Below are positions 56,429-64,000 of a DNA stretch of 64,000 nucleotides, piece by piece. The stretch comes from Galdieria sulphuraria (taxonomy: Eukaryota > Rhodophyta > Bangiophyceae > Galdieriales > Galdieriaceae). The stretch lies in NCBI RefSeq assembly GCF_000341285.1, contig NW_005178427.1, positions 1 to 64,000 of the forward strand, written 5' to 3'. The notes beneath the pieces are model-generated. The model had not been told where the DNA came from, did no database searches, and saw only the letters and a list, made by a program, of their open reading frames with translations. The stretch's first letter is position 1. Each line of letters begins with the position of its first letter. Position numbers and translations under genes: made by a program.

Positions 56429-58193
56429 GCTTTGTCAACGGAAATTTCTCAAAAGAATCGGACTCATGTTTGCTCGTTTACTTATTACTGATAGGCTATG
56501 GAAATATAGTTTGCAAAACATGAGACGAACTTTGTACAAACCTCAGCATATATACACAGTTGTCGATAGATATTTTCAACTGCAGCCAACTCCAAGCTTC
56601 ACTTCTTTTGCGAAGCAATTCACCACAGGCAGTTTTACTGCACCAGACAACATTTGTCGTCAGTATACCAACTGCCTTATAGATTGTATCCATAATTTAC
56701 AAAGAAACCAAGAAAGTTTCCACAATTTTGTTGAGTTGGAAAAGCAACGTCAAGAGGCCTCCAAACAGTTGTTGAGAAGTTTTCAGCAACTTGCCGAGGA
56801 GCCCATCCTTATGAAGAGATTCTCGACGGAACTAATACAACTACTCATGAAAGTGTATTCTTCTACAAGCGCCAATCAATACTTTGTCATTTATCTTGCT
56901 CAAGATTTGATCGAGATAGCTGCTTCGTTACAAGGTTCAAGTTCTTCGGAAAGTTATCTCAGGGATAACGTCGGATGGTATAGAAATGGTCAATCTGAGG
57001 AGAATGAAAAACAATTTCAAAGTTTGGATATGAGAAATTCGATTAACTCGTTGCAGTCTCAGTCAGTATTGCCACAAGTTCTTAGCCATATGTATGAAGT
57101 AGAAGGAGCACTGGCGTTTCTTTATGAGATATGGAAGGACGTTTCTTTGCAGATAAAACATATTGGACCTAAAGATCCTTTGTTAGTGAAGCTTTCTTAT
57201 TTTAAAAGTGTTTTAGAGACTGAAATTGAGAATCAATGCTCACCCCAGTTGGTTGAGATTGTGAGAGTTCTTCCTCGTTCACCAGACCACATCTTGAACT
57301 GTTATCTAGAAGAAATGAGTTGGAAGGGAAGTATGAAGCCTTCTTCTGATCGTCAGTTGAGCTTACAAAGATTGGAGAATGGGCATCGGTGTTATGCCTT
57401 GATGCATCCAACTGAACCTAGAAAACCTTTGGCTTTCTGTCAGTTGGCTTTTTTGCCTTTTGTGCCAAGTAATATGAATGACATTATGGCATTTGCCAAG
57501 GAACCCAAAGAAGAATCTAGTCATAGCCTTCCTGTTGCAGTTATTTATGGCATCAAAGCTATTTCTTCTAGTTTTGGCGAAGGTGTGTATAGAGCCTTTC
57601 TAAAGAAACTATTTCAAGAACAACTCCGAGCTATTTATCCTCCAATTAAAGGAATCGTGACTCATTCTCGTTCTCTTATGTTTATTTCATGGTTACAAGA
57701 TCAGCTGTATATTATGGACCATTTTAGTGCCTTGCCAAATAGACAACGTCAGTTGGTTGTGAAATGGGATTGTTTAGATCGATTGAGACCTGTTCTACAG
57801 TTGTGTTCTGGTACTATTCCAAGTTACATTCCACAAACAGAATGGATGAATAATATCACCAGTGAGATACAGCATCACAAGAATGATTTGTTATCCTTGT
57901 TTGCATATTTTGTGGTTCGTGGTTGGAAATTCTCGCCTTTTATGGACCCTTCTATATTGTTTCATATACGATGTGGAGCTGAACTTTACCAAATCAATTG
58001 GATGGGAGAAAGGACATGGGATGCCTTGAGAAGTTGTGCCGGAATTACTTTTAACTTTTTGTACAATGCAGATGATATGGAATCGAATTTGCAAGCTTAT
58101 CTGGATAGAGGAGAAGTAGTGGTTTCTGAGCAGGTTATGGAACATTTGAATAGAGGTGTGGTTGTTGAAAAGATTGTAGATGTGGAGAAGTAG
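56427..58193 (+). CDS. MLYCD-like: malonyl-CoA decarboxylase
   Basis: Intronless, up to 588 residues. Decarboxylates malonyl-CoA to acetyl-CoA, balancing fatty-acid synthesis and oxidation. The C-terminal catalytic part shows AVIYGIKAISSSFGEGVYRA, GIVTHSRSLMFISWLQ and PSILFHIRCGAELYQINWMG; the His of FHxxxGA and the Ser in THSR sit where the human enzyme has its catalytic His and Ser. The N-terminus (MLCQRKFLKRIGLMFARLLI) is Arg-rich and looks like a mitochondrial presequence; ATGs at codons 14 and 32 are alternative starts. The next gene is a diverged paralogue on the same strand. The C-terminus has no SKL peroxisomal signal. Confidence 0.85.
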   Translation: MLCQRKFLKRIGLMFARLLITDRLWKYSLQNMRRTLYKPQHIYTVVDRYFQLQPTPSFTSFAKQFTTGSFTAPDNICRQYTNCLIDCIHNLQRNQESFHNFVELEKQRQEASKQLLRSFQQLAEEPILMKRFSTELIQLLMKVYSSTSANQYFVIYLAQDLIEIAASLQGSSSSESYLRDNVGWYRNGQSEENEKQFQSLDMRNSINSLQSQSVLPQVLSHMYEVEGALAFLYEIWKDVSLQIKHIGPKDPLLVKLSYFKSVLETEIENQCSPQLVEIVRVLPRSPDHILNCYLEEMSWKGSMKPSSDRQLSLQRLENGHRCYALMHPTEPRKPLAFCQLAFLPFVPSNMNDIMAFAKEPKEESSHSLPVAVIYGIKAISSSFGEGVYRAFLKKLFQEQLRAIYPPIKGIVTHSRSLMFISWLQDQLYIMDHFSALPNRQRQLVVKWDCLDRLRPVLQLCSGTIPSYIPQTEWMNNITSEIQHHKNDLLSLFAYFVVRGWKFSPFMDPSILFHIRCGAELYQINWMGERTWDALRSCAGITFNFLYNADDMESNLQAYLDRGEVVVSEQVMEHLNRGVVVEKIVDVEK

Positions 58194-58385
58194 CAGAGAG
58201 AGACAACGAAGATACTTAGTTTCGAAACAATAACTTGTGACATGGAAAGAGTAGTTCGACGAATATGTTAATTTGGATATTGCAATATTTAGAAAGTAGA
58301 ACGAATGAATTAAGCATTTTATCCATTTTTTCTTTGTCTAAACTTGGCATCCCTTTTTGGGCGCCACGGTAACTTTATAACTTTT

Positions 58386-60263
58386 ATGTTCATAAACCGG
58401 AATGTAACTTTCCCGTGGATGTTCAATTGGTTCAAGACAGCTCCCTCTTTTTGTTTGGAAGAACAAAGGCTGAGTCGGCTTACCAAGGTCAATAGGATTA
58501 ACTATTGTGTCTTTGTTGAAGACGAACGAAGAGAACTCGATTCCAGGAATGACGTGAAGTCTTACATTTTGATCGGAAAGAATTATCTGGAAAACTTGAA
58601 ACAACTTGCAGAAGCATACCCTGGTACTCAACGTAAGCAAGTTAAAATCGTCCAGGCGCAACGAGATTTCCAAAGACTTTGTGAAAAAAGGGAATATCTA
58701 GTCAATAGTTTGCGAAAGTGGTTATCAGGCGTCTCGACTAGTGGCCCCAAAAAGTTTGGTGAATATAGAAAGGGAAAGAAACAGCTCGTTATGGACAAAT
58801 TTGGACAGGAATTCGCGAATTGTTTGTTGGAGTTAAACTTATCTATTAGAAAGCCGTTTGTTACAATCTTATTGGCGGATTTCCCTGTTACAACTAGTAT
58901 TTGGAAGAGAATGCAAAGGAAACGAAATTTGGATGTAAACAATTCTCAATATGCGATTGACACTTGTGAAACAAAAGATGGCAGTATTAGCCATCAAAGT
59001 AATTTCGTTGCAAGAAAACAAGAAGTTATGTTGAGTAGCCAAGAAGTAGAGGAACAACCTGATTTATTGAAGTTTAGTGAAGGATTAGCAGATATGCAAA
59101 CTAGAGAATTTTACGAAGCACTTTTCGAATCCATGAGTTTTCATCCAAAAGGTGTTGTCGCAAGTTATCGTCTGCGAGAAACCTTAGAATGTCTTCTTCA
59201 GCCATCTTTTGAAACTCCAGCTTTTATATATTTTGGAAACTCTACGTATGACTGGGAATTGTACAAAGATAGCCTAGAATCCTGTTTGCAGCAGCTTTTG
59301 CGTTATGTAGAGCTATTCTACAGACAGTGCTTTCTTGAAGTGGGAATCCTTGAGCATGGTAATCTCCAAAGACTGCTTCCATTCTATCGAAAGAGTTTGG
59401 AGATATCAGCTTGTTCAAGTTCTGAGTCATCTCGGGTGGCTATGGAACGTTTTGTACAATGTGGTAGAAGAATTTTTCATCTTTACCACAAACAATTTCC
59501 ATCTTATCCATTAGCTTTCGCAGATGTGGTTGTCACTTCTAGGATTCCCCATTCAGTGCGAGAAGTGGTAGATTTGCAGTTGGACTGGAATGATGTTATG
59601 AAGAATCAGGAGAAAACGTCATTTAATATCGTTGTACTGGAATGTGTACCTTCCTCTGATAAGCACATACGAGCGGGATTTCATCACGAATTATTGTCGC
59701 TTCTCTTGTACGATTGTTTGCCTCAAATTTTTGGTAACATTGGTAGGCGAGTCTACTCTTTGAGTCATATTTCTGGCTTTCTTTCATGGCTATGCTTTCA
59801 GTATGAAATAGCGTTAGGTCTAAGACCCCAACACCGTTCATTGATTCCTCATGACTCTGTGCAGTTGATCGGCGAAATTATTCGTAGGATTCAAACAAGT
59901 GGTTGTAAGGAAAAGGAAATGGACAAGGAAATGTTGGAAAAGGCAAAGAGTACAATGCTATCTCTTTGTGCTCACTATCTTTTGATTGTTCGTAGACGAG
60001 ATGGCCTACCCGTAGACCCTAACTGCGCTTTTCATATTATGAATGGGGCAGAATTACATCAACTATTATGGGCTGCGGATGAAGGAATGAAAGGTTTGAC
60101 AGAAAGTGCTCATATCATGTCTATGTTTTGTTATCATCTAGAAAGACGTTTAACCACAGCCTACAAATTTGCATCTACCAGTAAAATTTCTACTAGTAAT
60201 GAAATTGAAAATTTATTGCAGCTAAAGAGTACGTCAACTGATGATGATAGCAAGGAAAGATGA
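58386..60263 (+). CDS. malonyl-CoA decarboxylase paralogue, diverged
   Basis: Intronless, 625 residues from the ATG at 58386; upstream codons of the frame begin with TTG. The C-terminal part keeps RRVYSLSHISGFLSWL, whose SLS matches the human catalytic serine region, and CAFHIMNGAELHQLLWAADE, keeping the catalytic His (FHxxNGA). In the middle, helices such as ESCLQQLLRYVELFYRQCFL are only weakly like the first gene, and an insertion lies near residues 160-240. The N-terminus (MFINRNVTFPWMFNWF) is compatible with an organelle presequence. Tandem to the first copy, 192 nt between stop and ATG. Both active-site residues survive, so it may still be an enzyme, perhaps with another acyl-CoA. Confidence 0.65.
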   Translation: MFINRNVTFPWMFNWFKTAPSFCLEEQRLSRLTKVNRINYCVFVEDERRELDSRNDVKSYILIGKNYLENLKQLAEAYPGTQRKQVKIVQAQRDFQRLCEKREYLVNSLRKWLSGVSTSGPKKFGEYRKGKKQLVMDKFGQEFANCLLELNLSIRKPFVTILLADFPVTTSIWKRMQRKRNLDVNNSQYAIDTCETKDGSISHQSNFVARKQEVMLSSQEVEEQPDLLKFSEGLADMQTREFYEALFESMSFHPKGVVASYRLRETLECLLQPSFETPAFIYFGNSTYDWELYKDSLESCLQQLLRYVELFYRQCFLEVGILEHGNLQRLLPFYRKSLEISACSSSESSRVAMERFVQCGRRIFHLYHKQFPSYPLAFADVVVTSRIPHSVREVVDLQLDWNDVMKNQEKTSFNIVVLECVPSSDKHIRAGFHHELLSLLLYDCLPQIFGNIGRRVYSLSHISGFLSWLCFQYEIALGLRPQHRSLIPHDSVQLIGEIIRRIQTSGCKEKEMDKEMLEKAKSTMLSLCAHYLLIVRRRDGLPVDPNCAFHIMNGAELHQLLWAADEGMKGLTESAHIMSMFCYHLERRLTTAYKFASTSKISTSNEIENLLQLKSTSTDDDSKER

Positions 60264-60396
60264 TCAACTTTAGAAATTTTGCACAAGTAAGTTCAGAAAG
60301 AAATAGTATCTAAAAAAACGAAACTGCACCAGCTTTTACAACTTCAAGGAAATTATTAGAAGCTGGTAATAACTTCAATGCTGAAATTGACTTCTT

Positions 60397-62241
60397 TTAC
60401 ATGATGACTGAGTATGCTGACTTTTTATACAGAGATTTCTTATGAATAATCTTCTCGAGCCGTTTGCCAAATGATAGAATGAGATTCCTTGGTAAAAGCA
60501 TTTCCTTTAAACCTAGGAAGCCGTTTGATTGGCTTTCTAACTGCTCGTATTCAAGAAAGGCTTCTTCAATTCTGTACCAAGTCAGCTCCTTCTCAGTCTC
60601 ATCTACATAAAGGACAAGGGCAAGAGCGTTTTGGCTTTGAATTTGAAAATAGTCTTGGCGAAGGCTTTCCAAGTCATGCTGCAAATGTGGCAGTGACTGT
60701 ATACTTGGTGATGAATATTCGTCAGTAATTTCTTTGATAAAGCCTGCAATGTCTCTTTGACGAGATATATTCTCACTTCTCTCTAGATACTGATTCACAT
60801 CTTTCATAGACTCCTCAAGATTAAGTTTCAAATTTTGTAATGAGTCATTGAATTCCTCGAGTTTGGATTCAATCAAGGGGAGAAAGACCGTATCATTCTT
60901 CAGTAAGATTGGAAAGACTTGATACGAAATATCGATGCAATTGACTATTTGTATCACCTCTTCCATCATTTCTTCTAAAATGTTTTGAGCTTTCATCCAT
61001 GAGTTGACTCCTCTAGAAGGGTCTGTCGCACGAACGATTGGTGAAGTTTGGACAACATGATTATGACTTTGCCTCGTTTTCTTCGGTGTCCATTCTTGTT
61101 GGTTTGCCTCCAGTTCGTTTTCCTTGTCAAGACTAGATCTTCGTAAAGAGTCCTTCACGTCATAAAACGTTAAATTTTCATTCTTTTCAACTAAAGAATT
61201 GCTCTTTCCGTGTTGTCCTACTTGTTTACGGCTTTCATCAACAGAGTTTACTTTCTTGAGTTTTTTCAACTCGTTCCTAAACAAATTAATTTTCCTTCGA
61301 GGTGGATGAGACTCTCTATGAGTTTTTTGCAATTGATCTTGAATATCTATGGTGTTTTGACTATTCTTTGTAGGTTCTGATTTGTTTGAATAGCCTGATT
61401 TCTCAAGAAAATCTTGGAAAAACCGAGATGGTGAAGATATGACGTGAACAGGTGCATTTTCTCCAATCTCTCTAGGTCTAGAAGACCGAAATGGTGTTGG
61501 AACCGCATTTTTCATCTTCTCACAGCTCTCACTCAATGCGTCGTTTCCTTCACAATCGTACTTCAATTCATCTCGTTCAGTCATAATAGGTCCCTGGAGA
61601 TTGCTGAGTTTTTCCTCTAGCTGTGAAGCAGACGAAGAACTGGTGTCTGCAATAATGTTATTATCATCTTTCATATGTTCCATCACATCTACTGACTCCT
61701 TGTCAATTTTGAAGATTCGTTCTTCGAAATCATTTTCCTTGCGCAACTTTTCCTTCTTCTGAAAAGGTGAGGGCACGTCATTTTCCTTTCTTTCGTTATT
61801 TATGTGGAAATTTGATTCATTTGTATTTATTTCTTCGGGCAACTTCTGAGTCTTGCCTGAAGAAGGTCTCGGAAATTGACCGTTTTCTATAGTATCCGCT
61901 ATGAGGTCTAATACCTTGAAAAACTTCTTCCGGTTATGCTCTGACGAAATTCTCTTTATCGCAACAATATTAAGAAACCCTTCGAAATTGCAAGCTTTCA
62001 AAGTCTTCATTACATTTGCAGGACCGTTTGCTTTTCTTGACTTCATTTGCTCTGTCCAAGCTAGTTCAGGACTTAACTTTGGGGCGAGGTACTCAAATAT
62101 GCTCACCACATAATCTGTGTCCAGGTTTGTGCTATAAACAAATCCAGAAGGTAAACCAGCAACTTTTTGAAGTCTTTGTAAAACTTTTCTTTCATATTCG
62201 TCGTCGTCATCTAGTCTATGTTGCTTTGAAGAAAGTTCCAT
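60397..62241 (-). CDS. large protein of unknown function, possible CH-like N-terminal domain
   Basis: An intronless frame of 614 residues from the ATG at 62241; 21 upstream codons lack an ATG, and an upstream spliced exon (ATG near 62315) is possible. The N-terminal 110 residues form a compact helical unit (DTDYVVSIFEYLAPKLSPEL, then KKFFKVLDLIADTIENG) whose spacing recalls NN-CH domains of NDC80, CLUAP1 and IFT81 proteins. The middle (about 130-400) is polar and low-complexity, with Lys/Glu/Ser-rich stretches, and the C-terminal 180 residues are coiled-coil. The overall plan resembles microtubule- or kinetochore-binding subunits. This is a guess; no family is claimed. Confidence 0.45.
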   Translation of the reverse strand: MELSSKQHRLDDDDEYERKVLQRLQKVAGLPSGFVYSTNLDTDYVVSIFEYLAPKLSPELAWTEQMKSRKANGPANVMKTLKACNFEGFLNIVAIKRISSEHNRKKFFKVLDLIADTIENGQFPRPSSGKTQKLPEEINTNESNFHINNERKENDVPSPFQKKEKLRKENDFEERIFKIDKESVDVMEHMKDDNNIIADTSSSSASQLEEKLSNLQGPIMTERDELKYDCEGNDALSESCEKMKNAVPTPFRSSRPREIGENAPVHVISSPSRFFQDFLEKSGYSNKSEPTKNSQNTIDIQDQLQKTHRESHPPRRKINLFRNELKKLKKVNSVDESRKQVGQHGKSNSLVEKNENLTFYDVKDSLRRSSLDKENELEANQQEWTPKKTRQSHNHVVQTSPIVRATDPSRGVNSWMKAQNILEEMMEEVIQIVNCIDISYQVFPILLKNDTVFLPLIESKLEEFNDSLQNLKLNLEESMKDVNQYLERSENISRQRDIAGFIKEITDEYSSPSIQSLPHLQHDLESLRQDYFQIQSQNALALVLYVDETEKELTWYRIEEAFLEYEQLESQSNGFLGLKEMLLPRNLILSFGKRLEKIIHKKSLYKKSAYSVIM

Positions 62242-62600
62242 GTATTCTTCAAGCCCGGGTTCACAATTTTCAAATTGAATTTTCAAGAATGTGTTGCGTC
62301 GCAAAAGGAGTCATGCGAATAGAAGTAGAGTTATCAGAGAAAGAACTTTTTGTTTCTCTAACAAATCCATAAACAAGCACTCTGTCAAAAAACCACTCTC
62401 AAGATACTTGTAACTTAAAGAAACTTGTTTGAAACGTCCTTTACTAAGAAACAACTTGCGGAGTAATCCATTCACCGTTTCTACCAATTTCTAATTTGTT
62501 TCAGCCAGCGTACGTCACTTCGTTCTGTAAAAAAACCATATACTTCATTCATGCTTCTCATATGCAAAACAGTACTTTGGTCCAGAGAAGAGACAAAACC

Positions 62601-62608
62601 AAAAAAAA
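62601..62608 (-). terminator. RNA polymerase III oligo-T terminator of U6
   Basis: Eight consecutive Ts (read on the minus strand) end the U6 gene, the standard polymerase III stop. Confidence 0.85.
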
Positions 62609-62703
62609 CTGGGATCTTCTCGAAGTTTTGCGTGTCATCCTTGCGCAGGGGCCATGCTAATCTTCTCTGTATTTTTCCAATTTTTGCGTATGTCCCGAAG
62701 GAC
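62605..62703 (-). ncRNA. U6: U6 spliceosomal snRNA
   Basis: On the minus strand the RNA begins GTCCTTCGGGACAT (5' stem-loop), carries ACAGAGA (62664-62670), which pairs with the 5' splice site, then AGATTAGCATGGCCCCTGCG with the AGC triad, and the internal stem-loop ending CAAGGATGACACGC. It ends in a T8 run. The length of about 100 nt equals that of U6 elsewhere. U6 is the catalytic core of the spliceosome, matching the many introns here. The gene lies between the unknown minus-strand gene and the pyrophosphatase gene. Confidence 0.97.
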
Positions 62704-62726
62704 TGTAATATAATGGGCAATTTCGA

Positions 62727-62735
62727 TATTTAAAT
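62727..62735 (-). promoter_or_regulatory. TATA-like element of the U6 gene
   Basis: TATTTAAAT (palindromic apart from one base) is centred about 28 nt upstream of the U6 5' end at 62703. This is the position of the TATA box in polymerase III type 3 promoters. A proximal sequence element was not identified. Confidence 0.6.
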
Positions 62736-62920
62736 GAAATGATTCTTGAAAAATTTTTGATGATGGGACAATACATCGGCTGGTTCTCTATTCTTCATAT
62801 TGTTTTTTTGGGTAATAGAAATGATAAAGCTTCCTTTGTTTTGTCAACGCAGGGAATTGCAATAAAACAGCTTTAGCTGTCTTTTACGAGGTAGAAGAAA
62901 TTGTTTTTGCTCATTGTGGT

Positions 62921-63931
62921 ATGGGTTCTCAAGCATTCATTGTTTCTTTGTTTGCTTTACGCACAAAGGCACTGGTTTCGAAAAACTCTGCAGTTTATAA
63001 AAGTTTTGGCACCAGTTCTTTCTTGACAAAAAAGTGTTCTCGAAACACTTCTTTTTTTAAAGCACCGTATGTTGTTTTCCATCGTTTGACCGTTCGTTTG
63101 TCACACGATTCAACCTATAATAACGTTGCAGTAGAGTAAGCCGAAAAGACTTGTTTGTTTCTTGGTTTCACTTGTATTAGTTTGCAAGTACGCGGTCAAC
63201 CAAACTCGCTCGAGTATCGATTATTTTTTTCGCATAACCAAAAGCGCATTTCTCCCTGGCACGACATACCTCTTTTTCACAATGAGAAGGAGCGGATATT
63301 AAACTTTGTGAACGAGATTCCTCGTGGAGAAACTGGCAAGTATGAAATTGCTACGAAGGAACATTTCAATCCCATTCGCCAAGATGTCAAAAACGTAAGC
63401 TTCAAGTTCTGTTTAGGATTCGTTGTTCACTCTATACTTTAGGGAGCTTTAAGATTTTACAAATATGGTCCTTCGTTGATAAATTACGGTGCGTTTCCGC
63501 AAACTTGGGAGGATCCTAAGGTTGTTGATCCTGAAACTGGTTTTGGTGGCGACAACGACCCGCTGGACGTTCTTGAGATTGGAAGTGAAACTTTGAAGAC
63601 TGGTGGTGTTTATCAAGTGAAGCCACTCGGAGCTTTGGCTCTGATAGATGGAGGTGAAACGGACTGGAAGATATTTGCAATTCGGACTGATGACAAGGAT
63701 TCTTCCAGAATTCATGATCTGGGTGATGTAGAAAGAGTATATCCTGGTGTTTTGGACAAAGTCAAAGAATGGTTTAGATTATATAAGACTGCTGAGGGTA
63801 AAGGTGAAAACAAGTACGGTTACCAAGGGCAGTATTTGGACAAGGAAAAGGCTTTGAAAGTAATTAGAGAATGTCATGAAGCTTGGAAACAATTGAGAGC
63901 CGAGCTATCGTCTCAAAAGGAATTAGTGTAG
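62921..63931 (+). CDS. PPA: soluble inorganic pyrophosphatase (family I), probably plastid-targeted
   Basis: Three exons (62921-63135, 63181-63394, 63443-63931; introns 45 and 48 nt) encode 305 residues. It hydrolyses PPi to phosphate, pulling biosynthetic reactions forward. The family signature GDNDPLDVLEIG, plus FNPIRQDVKNGALRFYKYGP, WKIFAIRTDD and VKEWFRLYK, are intact, including the metal-binding Asp residues. The first 75 residues (MGSQAFIVSLFALRTKALVS...) are Ser/Lys/Phe-rich with few acids, consistent with a plastid or mitochondrial transit peptide; the ATG at 62921 is the first of the frame. Stop TAG at 63929-63931. Confidence 0.93.
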
Positions 63932-64000
63932 TTTTATGAGACAATGGAAAATCGTGTTTTGGCTTGGTGGTTATTGGATTGCCCAAAGGCCATATAAGTA

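Noticed and set aside
1-64000. tRNA genes, CRISPR arrays and retroelements
   Set aside because: No T-loop/acceptor pairing, no regularly spaced repeats and no reverse-transcriptase or integrase motifs were found by reading.

Overview
This is nuclear DNA of a compact, AT-rich, intron-bearing photosynthetic eukaryote, most likely a unicellular red alga of the Galdieria type (Cyanidiophyceae). The organism call is inference. It rests on very short introns (nearly all 45-55 nt, GT..AG), gene spacing of tens of bases, eukaryote-only genes (COG5, RINT1/MAG2, ORMDL, Tudor-SN, PRL1/PLRG1, DNA polymerase iota, U6 snRNA), and plastid-style N-terminal extensions on a double-ArsA ATPase and a soluble pyrophosphatase. 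Some apparent ORF starts are not ATG; in this annotation starts were moved to the first plausible in-frame ATG.

Layout. 1-10.2 kb is a gene desert with no recognisable gene, one unresolved base (7082) and one possible tiny secreted-peptide gene (5613-5795). 10.3-17.8 kb holds an intact large P-loop NTPase of Crinkler type (NTPase, PD-(D/E)XK-like and SAM-like parts), followed by two decayed relatives. From 18.8 kb to the end the window is dense: polymerase iota, two-domain glyoxalase I, a RING protein, copper amine oxidase, an AT-hook/TPR-like protein, an AAAP amino-acid transporter, a fasciclin protein, COG5, a membrane glycosyltransferase, PRL1, a coiled-coil membrane protein, a small zinc-ribbon protein, MoaA, a double ArsA/Get3 ATPase, RINT1, a START-like protein, ORMDL, Tudor-SN, an SLC35F6-like transporter, two tandem malonyl-CoA decarboxylase family genes, an unknown minus-strand gene, U6 snRNA and an inorganic pyrophosphatase.

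How the genes relate. There is no operon logic. The striking property is architectural: fourteen consecutive genes from polymerase iota (18.8 kb) to the double ArsA gene (44-47 kb) alternate strands strictly, so nearly every promoter region is shared by a head-to-head pair and nearly every 3' end is shared by a tail-to-tail pair. Several head-to-head pairs have ATGs 0-75 nt apart, two with overlapping candidate ATG regions. Two membrane-tethering subunits (COG5 for Golgi, RINT1 for ER) and ORMDL (sphingolipid control at the ER) occur within 18 kb but look independent.

Most interesting: the Crinkler-type NTPase cluster at the edge of a gene desert, the unbroken alternating-strand chain with near-zero shared promoters, the asymmetric metal-ligand set of the fused glyoxalase I, and a candidate 45-residue cationic secreted peptide inside the desert.
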